The translations under genes were made by a program, and so were the position numbers. Positions 1 to 7,252 of a stretch of DNA of 64,000 nucleotides are shown piece after piece (within the stretch, counting starts at the first letter, position 1; the number at the start of each line of letters is the position of its first letter). A model generated the notes under the pieces. That model searched no databases. It was not told the DNA's origin and saw only the letters and a list, made by a program, of their open reading frames with translations. Source of the stretch: Micromonospora sp. WMMD961 (GTDB lineage Bacteria; Actinomycetota; Actinomycetes; Mycobacteriales; Micromonosporaceae); assembly GCF_029626145.1 (NCBI RefSeq), contig NZ_JARUBJ010000002.1:2386501-2450500 (forward strand). The letters run 5' to 3'.

Positions 1-1
1 G

Positions 2-118
2 ATCGGCCCGACCCCCTATGCGTACTTCCGGGTGACACCTCGTCGGATACAGGCGTGGCGGGAGGAGAACGAGATCGCCGGCCGTGAGTTGATGCGCGAC
101 GGTCGGTGGCTGGTCTGA
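2..118 (+). CDS. Pyridoxamine 5'-phosphate oxidase-like protein, C-terminal fragment
   Basis: Only the last 38 codons are inside the window. They read through to TGA at 116-118 and end with TPRRIQAWREENEIAGRELM and RDGRWLV. This tail is typical of small actinobacterial FMN/F420-binding split-barrel proteins of the pyridoxamine 5'-phosphate oxidase superfamily, in which an R-x-x-x-W-R motif follows the last barrel strand. The catalytic and flavin-binding part lies upstream of the window, so the cofactor and substrate cannot be judged. It is followed at once by a strong hairpin. Confidence 0.6.
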   Translation: MGPTPYAYFRVTPRRIQAWREENEIAGRELMRDGRWLV

Positions 119-134
119 GGGTGGCCGACGCGTC

Positions 135-170
135 ACCGCCCGGCCGTTCCGAGCGGAACGGCCGGGCGGT
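135..170. terminator. Perfect 16-bp hairpin, probable bidirectional terminator
   Basis: ACCGCCCGGCCGTTCC (135-150) pairs perfectly with 155-170 across the 4-base loop GAGC. It sits between the stop of the plus-strand gene and the stop of the minus-strand gene ending at 181, so it can end transcription from both sides. There is no T tract, as is usual in such GC-rich genomes. Confidence 0.8.
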
Positions 171-180
171 CTCCGAGGGC

Positions 181-1134
181 TCAGGCCGGCCGGCGCCGAC
201 GGACGAGATGCCGGCCACCGAGGGTGAGCAGCACCAGCGCGGCGAACCCGCCGACCGTGTAGACCAACCACCTCGGCCCTGCCGACGTCGCGACAGTCAT
301 CGGTGCCGCGACGGGCAAGCTGATCTTCCCGGTCGCGGTGCGCTCCACGATGCCGCTGGCGAGTTTCGCCTCCACGTCCCAGGTCCCCGCGGGCAGAGCC
401 TGGTTGACCTCGATGCGGACCTGGCCGCTCTGGCCGGGCAGGATCGTCACACCGTTGGTCACCTTGAACGGGCCGGCCCGGACCGCGGCCTTGCTCAGCG
501 ACAGGGTGCCGGTCATGTCCAGCGCGCGTTGGCCGGTGTTGGTGACCTGCGCGGTGACCACCGGAAACTCGCCTGTTGCGGGCTCCGCGGCCAGCCCGTC
601 GATGCGGAAGTCCGTCGGTGGCTCACCCCCCGGACCGACGTCCAGGTAGACGCGGATGCCCACCCGGTGGATCTGGGTGACATTGCCGGTGCGTTCCTTC
701 GGGCTGGTGACCTGCGCCCAGATCGCCGCGTACCGCTCGCCCTTGGACGCCTTCTTCGGCACGGCGATCTCGACCGCGACCGGCCGTCGCTCGCCCGGGT
801 CCAGCTCCATCGTGGCGGTGGTCAACCGGATCCATCCGCTGAGTTCGTTGCCGGTGCGTCCTTCGGGCACGGTGAAGGAGTTGTGCTCCACCGACGCCGC
901 GCCGGAGTAGAACTCGATCTTCTGTGGCTCGCCGGAGGTGTTCCGCACCTCGACCCGGCGGTTGATCGTCGTGCCGGGGTTGAGGTGGTCGACGATGTAG
1001 ACCTGGGCACGGGGGTCCTGCACCCGGCTCGCGGGGATGTCCAGCATGCGGATGCTGATCGCAGCTTCCTCGGCGGGTTCCTGTCGTTGCTCCCGCACGG
1101 CGACGGCCGGCGCCGCCGAAACCCCGAGCGCCAC
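181..1134 (-). CDS. DUF916-like cell-surface protein with C-terminal membrane anchor
   Basis: An exported protein of about 317 residues. After an N-terminal hydrophobic stretch ending in AAPAVA, an Ig-like region resembles DUF916, the family that accompanies WxL proteins. A second beta-rich region follows (around residues 160-270). The C-terminus has one membrane helix (WLVYTVGGFAALVLLTLGG) and a basic tail RRRR. It lies directly downstream of the WxL-like gene, matching the usual WxL/DUF916 pairing, so a role in binding that partner to the wall is inferred. The start is uncertain. GTG at 1134 is the first standard start in frame after a stop at 1192-1194, but it cuts into a good signal peptide that reads on upstream to an ATT at 1188 (RWSEPLGRLALLASVAVV). 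Confidence 0.7.
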   Translation of the reverse strand: MALGVSAAPAVAVREQRQEPAEEAAISIRMLDIPASRVQDPRAQVYIVDHLNPGTTINRRVEVRNTSGEPQKIEFYSGAASVEHNSFTVPEGRTGNELSGWIRLTTATMELDPGERRPVAVEIAVPKKASKGERYAAIWAQVTSPKERTGNVTQIHRVGIRVYLDVGPGGEPPTDFRIDGLAAEPATGEFPVVTAQVTNTGQRALDMTGTLSLSKAAVRAGPFKVTNGVTILPGQSGQVRIEVNQALPAGTWDVEAKLASGIVERTATGKISLPVAAPMTVATSAGPRWLVYTVGGFAALVLLTLGGRHLVRRRRPA

Positions 1135-1174
1135 GACGGCGACCGAGGCCAGCAGCGCCAGCCGGCCGAGCGGC

Positions 1175-1720
1175 TCAGACCACCGAATGTGTCACCGTCC
1201 CGGTGTAGACACCCTGGACGGTGCCGACGGGCACGTTCACCACCAGGGTCGGGTTCCAGGTGGCGAAGTTGTTGCCGGTGCCGCCGGTGTGGGTCATCGC
1301 CGTCTGGGGCACGTTGATGATCACCTGTTGGGCCGCGGTCGGCTGGCCGGGCGTGAAGGTGCCGCCGCCGGCGGTCGCCGTCGGGGGACCGGACCAGTAG
1401 AGGACGTTGATGTTGGGGATCGTCTCTCCCGAGCTGCCGCCGCCGGTGGTGAAGTCTGTGGAGATGACGCTGGCGGTCCAGTTGGGGGTGAGCGACCCGC
1501 GCTGGTCGAGTACCGTGACCGGGCCGAGTTGCCCGGAGATGGTCGAGCCCTCGACACCGTGCCCGATGTTCGCCGTGGCCGGCACGGTGATGGACAGACC
1601 ACCGGCGGCGTCGACGGTCAGGGTCACGATCGTGTCGCCGGTCGTGTCCGCGGCGGCCGGTCCGGCGAGCGCGACGACGGCGGCGACACCGGCCAAGCCC
1701 GCGAGAAGTTTCCTGCGCAT
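1175..1720 (-). CDS. Secreted WxL-like surface protein
   Basis: 181 residues with a clear signal peptide (MRRKLLAGLAGVAAVVALAG, cleavage after PAAA). The mature part is Thr/Gly/Val rich, has no cysteine and no further membrane segment, and is predicted all beta. The end, VYTGTVTHSVV, looks like the last strand of WxL-type domains, and the next gene encodes a DUF916-like protein, the normal partner of WxL domains. Function in surface display or adhesion is inferred from this pairing. The ATG at 1720 has an AGGAG site 5 bases upstream. The 270 bases before it (1721-1992) are relatively AT-rich near 1730-1795 and should hold the promoter. It overlaps the possible ATT start of the downstream gene by 14 bases, suggesting coupling. 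Confidence 0.65.
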   Translation of the reverse strand: MRRKLLAGLAGVAAVVALAGPAAADTTGDTIVTLTVDAAGGLSITVPATANIGHGVEGSTISGQLGPVTVLDQRGSLTPNWTASVISTDFTTGGGSSGETIPNINVLYWSGPPTATAGGGTFTPGQPTAAQQVIINVPQTAMTHTGGTGNNFATWNPTLVVNVPVGTVQGVYTGTVTHSVV

Positions 1721-1992
1721 CGAATCTCCTAATCCTCAAATCGCCCATACGGCTCTATTGAAGACTAACTACGCAGAACACGCATTAAGGGGCGAACTTC
1801 TCAGAGGTCACCCGGTGGCTTGGCGGTCATCGTCCGGGCGAGTGGACAAGCCGGCTTGCGGGGTCTCCGCGCACGGGTGCGGATGGGGCCAGGCGTCCGA
1901 GGTGCGCGACGCACCGGCGTGTCGCCGCCCGGGCGCGTGACAGTGGTCAGCCCGGCAGTGGACGGCGACGGGCGGTACGGTGCGGCGGACCG

Positions 1993-3015
1993 TCAGGCCG
2001 GCACGACGTAGGGGAAGGTGCTCGTACGGGCGGTCTTGGTGACCTCCGGGGTGAGGCCCGAGGTGGTGCCGGTGTTGAGGACCAGGGAGAACATCACCTC
2101 GGGCGCGTTGTCGGCCATGGCACGCCCGTTGCGGATCGCGAAACCGTAGTTCGCGGCCGTGCCGACCCGGTACGTCAGGAGGTCGGGATAGAGCTGCCGG
2201 GCGACGCTCCAGCCGTACGCCTGCGGGTCGGGTGCGGTGCCGTTCGCCGCGACGACACCCGCGACCGCATTGGCGATCTCCTCGCCGTCCTCGGCGAGGT
2301 CGCGACTGGGGTGGCGGACGTTGGCGGGGTCCGAGAAGTCGGTGTCGTGCGGCCAGAAGATCGGCCACATCATGGGGTGGCCGGCGCGGTTGATCTGGCG
2401 CCACCCCCCGGCGTCGGTGGCCAGGAGGGTCCGACACCACACGCCGATCTCGGTGCCGTCGCGCAGCAGTGGCTCGTCGTGGGACACCTCGAGGACGATC
2501 GACTCGACGGTCGTGCCGGCGAAGCTGTTCTTGGCCTGGTCGACGCGCCACGCCGAGTGGTTCACCCTCGACCCGTCCTTGACCGCGCCGTTGATGGTGG
2601 CGAGTTGGTCGAGGTCGACGTAGAACGGGTCGGTGATCCGCCCGGCCCAGATCCGGACGTTGCCACCGGTCGACACCTCGCCGGTCCGCCCCTCGGCGAT
2701 GGGAGTGCCCATCGCGGCGTCGTCGCGGGCGTCCGATCCGGTCAGTTCGTACAGTTGGAAGGCCTGCTTGCCGTCGCCGTCGAGCTCACCAAAAGCGAAC
2801 CGGTAGGTCAGGTCCTCCAGCTCCGTGCCGTTGATGTGGATCTTGAATTCGTAGCGGCCCTCGGCGTGGAAACCCCGCTTGATGTCAGCCCTGGTCACCG
2901 AGCTGTTGACGTCCATGACGAACACCGTGGCGCGGTCGCCGTTGAAGACGTAGAGGTCGTCGATGTACAGCTGGCCGCCCTGGGCGGCGAGCGGGGTGTC
3001 GAGGTGGTGCGACAT
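1993..3015 (-). CDS. DUF4331 domain-containing protein
   Basis: 340 residues starting MSHHLDTPLAAQGGQLYIDD, the characteristic opening of DUF4331 proteins (DTP ... DLY.F). Typical features follow: VFVMDVN, a FAFGELDGDGKQAF segment, DPFYVDLDQ, and a C-terminal region with VLEV, WCR and DLLTYRVG. The family has no established biochemical role; members are often exported but this one shows no signal peptide. I chose ATG 3015 because GGGAG lies 7 bases upstream; an in-frame ATG 9 codons earlier lacks such a site. It is transcribed in the same direction as the glucanase upstream but is separated from it by a hairpin, so it is probably its own unit. Confidence 0.85.
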   Translation of the reverse strand: MSHHLDTPLAAQGGQLYIDDLYVFNGDRATVFVMDVNSSVTRADIKRGFHAEGRYEFKIHINGTELEDLTYRFAFGELDGDGKQAFQLYELTGSDARDDAAMGTPIAEGRTGEVSTGGNVRIWAGRITDPFYVDLDQLATINGAVKDGSRVNHSAWRVDQAKNSFAGTTVESIVLEVSHDEPLLRDGTEIGVWCRTLLATDAGGWRQINRAGHPMMWPIFWPHDTDFSDPANVRHPSRDLAEDGEEIANAVAGVVAANGTAPDPQAYGWSVARQLYPDLLTYRVGTAANYGFAIRNGRAMADNAPEVMFSLVLNTGTTSGLTPEVTKTARTSTFPYVVPA

Positions 3016-3134
3016 GAACTCACTCCCGGAACGGCCGGACATCTGGTTTGTCCGAACGTAGCGGGCACAAGACTGACTGCGGCGACGGTTGGCCGCGCAG
3101 TCACCCGGGTGGCGGAGCGGCCCGGGCAGGGCGA

Positions 3135-3166
3135 TGGGCCGCCCGAGACTGTGCTCGAACGGCCCA
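3135..3166 (-). terminator. Hairpin after the glucanase gene
   Basis: TGGGCCG (3135-3141) pairs with CGGCCCA (3160-3166), and inside it CGAG (3144-3147) pairs with CTCG (3154-3157), giving a stem of 11 pairs with a symmetric 2-base interruption. It lies just past the stop of the minus-strand glucanase gene and fits a rho-independent-like terminator. Confidence 0.6.
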
Positions 3167-3182
3167 CGTGGTGCCGGTGCCG

Positions 3183-4439
3183 TCAGATGCGAGACCACTT
3201 CTGGTTGGCTGCGCCGAGGCAGTCCCACAGGTGCAGCTTGCCGCCGTTGTTGGGGTTGGCCTCCCGCACGTCCACGCACTTGTTCGCGTTGAGGTTGACC
3301 AGGTCGCCGGCCCCGTTGAGGGTGAAGCGTTGGGCCGTGTTGCCGTTGCAACTGACCAGGTTCACCTCGGTGCCGTTGGCGGTGCCGGCCCAGGCCGGGT
3401 CCATGCACTTGCCCATCGCGCGGACCGTGCCGTCGGAGGCGAAGGTCCAGGCCTGCGCGGCGGTGGTGTTGCAGTCCCAGATCTGCAACTTGGCGCCCTC
3501 GACCGGGTTGGCGCTGGGGATGTCGATGCAGCGACCGCTCTGCGCGCCCCGGATCCGGCTGGTGCCGGGAGCGGGGTCGCCTCCGCCGGAGGTGTAGCTG
3601 GACACCCGGACGTAGTCGACGAGCATCTGCTGCGGGAACTGCGTGGAACCGTCCGGGTAGCCGGGCCAGTTACCGCCGACCGCCACGTTGAGGATCATGA
3701 AGAACGGGTGGTCGAACACCCACCGGTTGCCGCCGAGCCGCGCGGGGTCGACCCGGTGGTACTGCACCCCGTCCAGATACCAGGTGATGACGTTCGGCTC
3801 CCAGTCGACCCGGTAGGTGTGGAAGCCGTCGGCGAGGGGGCTGCCCAGCGTGCGGCTGCCGGTGATGCCGCCGCCGCCGGAGTAGCCGGGACCGTGCACG
3901 GTGCCGTAGACGGTGTTGGGTTCCCGGCCGATGTTCTCCATGATGTCGATCTCGCCGGCGTCGGGCCACCCGCCGCCGGTGCCGAGCATCCAGAACGCCG
4001 GCCAGATGCCCTGACCGCGCGGGATCTTGATCCGGGCCTCGAACCGTCCGTACGTCTGGGTGAAGGTGGCCGCCGACAGCAGTCGGGCCGACGTGTACTC
4101 GCAGCGCCCGTAGTGGCACTGGTAGTTGGCCGGGTTGTCCCGGCGGGCGGTGATGACCAGGTTGCCCTGGCCGTCGTGGACGGCGTTGCTGGTGCTGCTC
4201 GTGTAGTACTGCCGTTCGTTGTTGCCCCAACCGCCGCCGCCGATGTCGAACCGCCACTTGTTCTGGTCGACGGGCGTGCCGGCGGGCGAGTTGAACTCGT
4301 CCTGCCAGCTGATCGGGCCGATGGCCGCTTCGGCCCGATCGGGGTGCGGCGGGACGACGAGTGCCGTGGCGGTCGCGACCAGGGCGGCTGCCGCGAGTAC
4401 GAGGGGGCGGAAGCGGAGTCTGGGGCGGGCTGTGAACAC
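3183..4439 (-). CDS. Secreted GH16 endo-beta-1,3-glucanase with C-terminal ricin-type CBM13
   Basis: 418 residues. Signal peptide to about residue 38 (FRPLVLAAAALVATATALVV, then AEAA). Residues 40-285 form a GH16 laminarinase domain: WQDEFN opening, and the catalytic motif GEIDIMEN with nucleophile E163, D165 and acid/base E168. Residues about 295-418 form a beta-trefoil lectin domain (CBM13) with three repeats bearing C-x-D and QxW-type motifs (RCIDI ... QAWTF, KCMDP ... QRF, KCVDV ... NQKW). It should cut beta-1,3-glucans such as laminarin, callose or fungal wall glucan outside the cell. GTG 4439 is preferred since GGAG lies 9 bases upstream; an upstream in-frame ATG at 4511 would put 24 extra residues before the signal. 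A perfect palindrome at 4474-4487 lies just upstream. Confidence 0.92.
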   Translation of the reverse strand: MFTARPRLRFRPLVLAAAALVATATALVVPPHPDRAEAAIGPISWQDEFNSPAGTPVDQNKWRFDIGGGGWGNNERQYYTSSTSNAVHDGQGNLVITARRDNPANYQCHYGRCEYTSARLLSAATFTQTYGRFEARIKIPRGQGIWPAFWMLGTGGGWPDAGEIDIMENIGREPNTVYGTVHGPGYSGGGGITGSRTLGSPLADGFHTYRVDWEPNVITWYLDGVQYHRVDPARLGGNRWVFDHPFFMILNVAVGGNWPGYPDGSTQFPQQMLVDYVRVSSYTSGGGDPAPGTSRIRGAQSGRCIDIPSANPVEGAKLQIWDCNTTAAQAWTFASDGTVRAMGKCMDPAWAGTANGTEVNLVSCNGNTAQRFTLNGAGDLVNLNANKCVDVREANPNNGGKLHLWDCLGAANQKWSRI

Positions 4440-4473
4440 GGGAGGCTCCTCAGCGTGGGGGTGGTGGAGACGC

Positions 4474-4487
4474 GGAGAGCGCTCTCC
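4474..4487. promoter_or_regulatory. Perfect 14-bp palindrome GGAGAGCGCTCTCC, probable LacI-type operator
   Basis: The palindrome has a central CG and GAGCGCTC core like CebR-class operators that control actinomycete cellulase and glucanase genes. It lies 35 bases upstream of the glucanase start. On the minus strand a TTGACA (4512-4517) could be a -35 box, which would place the operator around the start of transcription. A second inverted repeat, CATGCT-GA-AGCATG, abuts it (4487-4500). No LacI-family gene is in the window, so the regulator would act in trans. Confidence 0.6.
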
Positions 4488-4610
4488 ATGCTGAAGCATG
4501 TCGATGCCCAATCCTTTCTGTCAAGAGTGTTTCCAATACGACGACCGTCCGTTACCGCCCGATGCCGCCCAGTGGGCGGCGGGATGTCGGAGTGCGGCGA
4601 GGACGCGAGG

Positions 4611-4654
4611 TCGATCGATGCCTCCGAGGTGGACGGCGGTGGCCCATCGATCGA
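4611..4654. repeat. 10-bp inverted repeat in the divergent intergenic region
   Basis: TCGATCGATG (4611-4620) is repeated inverted at 4645-4654 with 24 bases between. Together with GCCGCCC-agt-GGGCGGC (4564-4580) this is the visible structure in the 368-base gap (4440-4807) between the glucanase and the plus-strand gene at 4808. An operator for the latter is possible; nothing more can be shown. Confidence 0.35.
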
Positions 4655-4807
4655 GCTCGGCGAGGTCGACTGTTACTCGATGGCGGTCGAATCGACCTTT
4701 CCTATTGCCGTGGGGCGTCCAACCGGGACAGGATGGCGAGGCGTGCCGGAAACCTCCTCGTAACCTGCGCGCTGCTGGTCTCTGTCACAAGGAAGTGGGA
4801 GTCAGTC

Positions 4808-5206
4808 ATGAGCGACGCTTCGACGGCGCTGGGTGTGCGCCTCTACCCGGACCTGGTCGAGCACGGTGGGCTGGCCCCCGCGCTCATCGAGACCGCCACC
4901 CGCCACGCGCTCGACATCGGCCGGGTGACCGCCCCCGAGCAGGGGCGCAGCCGGTTCACCTGCGCCGAACTGCACTCCGACCAGGGAGTGGTCTGCGTCA
5001 AGCTGGGCTCGCAGGCCCGATACTTCATGATCGACCTGCGGATCTCCGGCGAGGTCCTCGCCCGCGGCGACGTCATGGACCTGTTGCAGGTCGCCCAGGT
5101 GGCTGCGGCCTGGCGGGCCGGGCTGCCGTTCGCCGAGCTCACCGCCCGGTTCCCGTTCATGGAGGAGATCACGCAGCGCGCTGCCCCGGTGGCCCAGGTC
5201 AGCTGA
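4808..5206 (+). CDS. Hypothetical protein, 132 residues
   Basis: I do not recognise the family with confidence. The protein starts MSDASTALGVRLYPDLVEHG and is soluble, mixed alpha/beta, with no signal or membrane segment. It has a central segment FTCAELHSDQGVVCVKLGS and an amphipathic helix DLLQVAQVAAAWRAGLPFAE. The opening (YPDL..GGL..AL) is reminiscent of DUF6193-type proteins linked to natural product clusters, but this is a weak impression. ATG 4808 is chosen because GGGAG lies 7 bases upstream; longer in-frame starts encode low-complexity Arg-rich sequence. It is followed by a terminator-like hairpin and stands alone. Confidence 0.6.
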   Translation: MSDASTALGVRLYPDLVEHGGLAPALIETATRHALDIGRVTAPEQGRSRFTCAELHSDQGVVCVKLGSQARYFMIDLRISGEVLARGDVMDLLQVAQVAAAWRAGLPFAELTARFPFMEEITQRAAPVAQVS

Positions 5207-5230
5207 ACCCGCGCTGTCCTCAGCACCGCA

Positions 5231-5261
5231 GTCGGGGTGGCAGAGGTGACTCCACCCCGAC
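5231..5261. terminator. 10-bp hairpin between convergent genes
   Basis: GTCGGGGTGG (5231-5240) pairs with 5252-5261 across 11 bases. It follows the stop of the hypothetical gene at 5206 and lies downstream of the TetR gene on the other strand. Confidence 0.6.
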
Positions 5262-5330
5262 GTCGGTCGCCGTACGCGGCTGAGCAGCTCCAGCAGGGTG
5301 GTCTTCCGGCACCGCTGGCAGCCTGGACGG
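5252..5330 (-). pseudogene. Relic of an ABC transporter ATP-binding domain (Walker A region)
   Basis: Reading the minus strand, frame one gives APTVQAASGAG and then, after a shift of one base, KTTLLELLSRVRRPTSG. Joined, this is a convincing P-loop region, SGAGKTTLLELL, followed by the usual PTSG strand of ABC ATPases. A single base is missing in the GGAAGACC stretch near 5303-5309. Nothing upstream or downstream continues the domain, so this is a fragment of about 27 codons left beside the TetR gene. It could be chance, but the match over 20 positions makes that unlikely. Confidence 0.4.
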
Positions 5331-5348
5331 TCGGCGCTGGTCGCCCAG

Positions 5349-5969
5349 TCAGTCGATCGTGGTCCGTGCCTCCACCGGCACCTGGAGGAGATCCAGGCAG
5401 TTGCGCCACAGCATCTCCAGCTGGGTCGGATCGTTGAGCAACTTCGCGAGCAGGACCCGCCCTTCGATCTGGGCCACGATGGACCGGGCGGCCTCCCGGA
5501 CGTCGACCGACGGGCCGGCCAGGCCGCGATCCTTCGCCTCCACGACGACCTGCTCGATGAGGGTGATCTGCTCCTCGAAGATCTCCTGGAGCCGGCTGCG
5601 GATCTCCTCGGTCTGGTTGCTGAGTTCGAGGGCGAGGTTGCCGAACAGGCAGCCGGCGACCACGCCGGACTTCTGTTGGCCGACGCGCTGGATCTCCTCG
5701 GTCGCCACGAACAGGTCCCGTAGCCGCCGTAGTGGATCGTGTTCGGTGCCGAGCAGTTGCTCCCACTGGCGCCGTTGGGTGACCCAGTGCTCGTCGATGA
5801 CGGCGCGGGCGAGGGCCTGCTTGGACTCGAAGAAGTAGTAGAAGCTGCCCTTCGGTACGCCGGCCGTTGCACAGATCTCGGCCACGCCCAGCGCCGAGTA
5901 GCCGCGCTGCTCGATCAGCGTGGCGGCAGCGTCGAGGATCTTGTTCCGCGCGTCACTGGTCCGTCCCAT
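5349..5969 (-). CDS. TetR/AcrR family transcriptional regulator
   Basis: 206 residues. N-terminal TetR helix-turn-helix: ARNKILDAAATLIEQRGYSA, then VAEICATAGVPKGSFYYFF. The C-terminal ligand domain resembles TetR_C (YcdC-like) repressors, with VVAGCLFGNLALELS. It is divergent from the SDR-tautomerase pair, and the 116 bases between them hold two inverted repeats, so it most likely represses that pair and itself. ATG 5969 is chosen; a GTG five codons earlier (5984) is possible and no clear ribosome site precedes either, so the mRNA may have almost no leader. Confidence 0.9.
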   Translation of the reverse strand: MGRTSDARNKILDAAATLIEQRGYSALGVAEICATAGVPKGSFYYFFESKQALARAVIDEHWVTQRRQWEQLLGTEHDPLRRLRDLFVATEEIQRVGQQKSGVVAGCLFGNLALELSNQTEEIRSRLQEIFEEQITLIEQVVVEAKDRGLAGPSVDVREAARSIVAQIEGRVLLAKLLNDPTQLEMLWRNCLDLLQVPVEARTTID

Positions 5970-5983
5970 GCTTTGACGATACA

Positions 5984-6027
5984 CGACCGGTCGGTTAGTT
6001 TTTAGTAGACCAGTCGCCTAGTTGGTC
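5984..6027. promoter_or_regulatory. Two candidate TetR operators in the divergent promoter region
   Basis: The first site is the palindrome CGACCGGTCG (5984-5993). The second has GACCA near 6008-6012 and TGGTC near 6023-6027 as inverted half sites. Both share the GACC/GGTC half site. Placement between the divergent TetR and SDR starts supports binding by that TetR. Confidence 0.5.
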
Positions 6028-6085
6028 GTCCGGCCGGGCCTCCAGGTCCGGCCCCCAGGGCTTCGGCCAGTCAGGAAGGGCTTTC

Positions 6086-6802
6086 ATGAGCACCAGTCAG
6101 GTACAGAAGGTCGTCGTGGTCACCGGTGCGTCCCAGGGCATCGGCGCGGGCCTCGTCGACGCCTACCGCAAGCTCGGATACGGCGTGGTCGCGACGTCGC
6201 GCTCGATCGGCCCGTCCGACGACCCGCAGGTCGTCACCGTCCGGGGAGACATCGCCGACGTGGACACCGCGCAGCGCGTGGTGGACGCCGCCCTCGACCG
6301 CTTCGGGCGTGTCGACACCCTGGTGAACAACGCGGGCGTCTTCGTCGCCAAACCGTTCACCGACTACACCGACGAGGATTTCGACCAGGTGACCGGGATC
6401 AACCTCGCCGGGTTCTTCCACCTCACCCGGCGCGTGATGCCGCACCTGCTGGCCAGCGGCGCCGGCCATATCGTCAGCATCACGACCAGCTTCGTCGACC
6501 AGCCCAACTCCAACGTGCCGTCGGTGCTCGCGTCGTTGACCAAGGGCGGGCTCAGCTCGGCCACCAAATCCCTGGCCATCGAGTACGCGGGTCGCGGCGT
6601 ACGGGTCAACGCCGTCGCGCCCGGGGTCATCAAGACCCCGATGCACCCGGTCGAGACGCACGAGACGCTCGCCGGCCTGCACCCGGTGGGCCGGATGGGC
6701 GAGACCAGCGACGTGGTCGACGCCGTCGTCTACCTCGAGTCCGCCCCGTTTGTCACCGGCGAGATCCTGCACGTCGACGGCGGTCAGAACGCCGGTCACT
6801 GA
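6086..6802 (+). CDS. SDR family oxidoreductase lacking the catalytic tyrosine
   Basis: 238 residues, classical short-chain dehydrogenase size. The NAD(P) site TGASQGIG is at residues 13-20 and the NNAG motif and the C-terminal VNAVAPG and HVDGGQNAGH segments are intact. The catalytic YxxxK is not: the sequence around the conserved lysine is VPSVLASLTKGG, putting alanine where tyrosine should be, and the serine region reads SITTS. Oxidoreduction by the usual mechanism is therefore doubtful, although a related group of TetR-linked SDRs with this change exists to my knowledge. AGGAAGGG precedes ATG 6086. It forms an operon with the tautomerase gene 29 bases downstream and is divergent from tetR. 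Confidence 0.88.
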   Translation: MSTSQVQKVVVVTGASQGIGAGLVDAYRKLGYGVVATSRSIGPSDDPQVVTVRGDIADVDTAQRVVDAALDRFGRVDTLVNNAGVFVAKPFTDYTDEDFDQVTGINLAGFFHLTRRVMPHLLASGAGHIVSITTSFVDQPNSNVPSVLASLTKGGLSSATKSLAIEYAGRGVRVNAVAPGVIKTPMHPVETHETLAGLHPVGRMGETSDVVDAVVYLESAPFVTGEILHVDGGQNAGH

Positions 6803-6831
6803 CCCGACACGATCCCAGAAAGGGGCAGACG

Positions 6832-7071
6832 ATGCCGATCGTCACCATCCAGATCACCCGCGAGGGCAGCACGCCCGGCGCATCCGCGGCGACCGCCGAG
6901 GAGAAGGCCGCGCTGATCAAGGGCGTCAGCGAGTTGCTGCGCGACGTCCTGAACAAGCCGTTGACCTCGACCTTCGTAGTGATCGACGAGGTCGCGACCG
7001 AGAACTGGGGCCGCGGCGGCCTCCCGGTCGACCAGTTCCGGCAACAGCAGGGCGTCCAGGCGTCCGAGTAG
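6832..7071 (+). CDS. 4-oxalocrotonate tautomerase family protein
   Basis: 79 residues beginning MPIVTIQITREG; after Met removal Pro1 would be the catalytic base of the tautomerase superfamily. A basic residue at about position 11 and the segment STFVVIDEVATENWGRGG match the longer 4-OT-like members, which tautomerise or dehalogenate small keto/enol acids. AGGGG lies 8 bases before ATG 6832. It is 29 bases behind the SDR gene and surely cotranscribed with it, under the divergent TetR. Confidence 0.9.
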   Translation: MPIVTIQITREGSTPGASAATAEEKAALIKGVSELLRDVLNKPLTSTFVVIDEVATENWGRGGLPVDQFRQQQGVQASE

Positions 7072-7079
7072 CCCCGGCC

Positions 7080-7114
7080 CCTCGCCGGTGCGGCAGAGCT
7101 GCCCATCGGCGAGG
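7080..7114 (+). terminator. Hairpin after the tautomerase gene
   Basis: CCTCGCCG (7080-7087) pairs with CGGCGAGG (7107-7114) across 19 bases, right after the stop at 7069-7071. It probably ends the SDR-tautomerase transcript. Confidence 0.5.
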
Positions 7115-7252
7115 GCGGGCCGCGTCGTCGGTGGACCGCACCGGCTGTTCGGAGGTGGTGAGCCAGCCACCCTTGATCACGATCCGCCGCCTCGGTGGCA
7201 TGAACGGCGTGGTGCGGGGAAGGGTCACCCGTCACCGAACAGGAGGGCCGGG

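Noticed and set aside
1808..2551. 247-codon frame over the end of the DUF4331 gene
   Set aside because: It overlaps recognisable DUF4331 sequence in another frame and has the Arg/His/Pro composition of a shadow frame.
4562..4807. N-terminal extension of the gene at 4808
   Set aside because: The extra 82 residues are Arg-rich with poor codon use, and a good ribosome site precedes ATG 4808.
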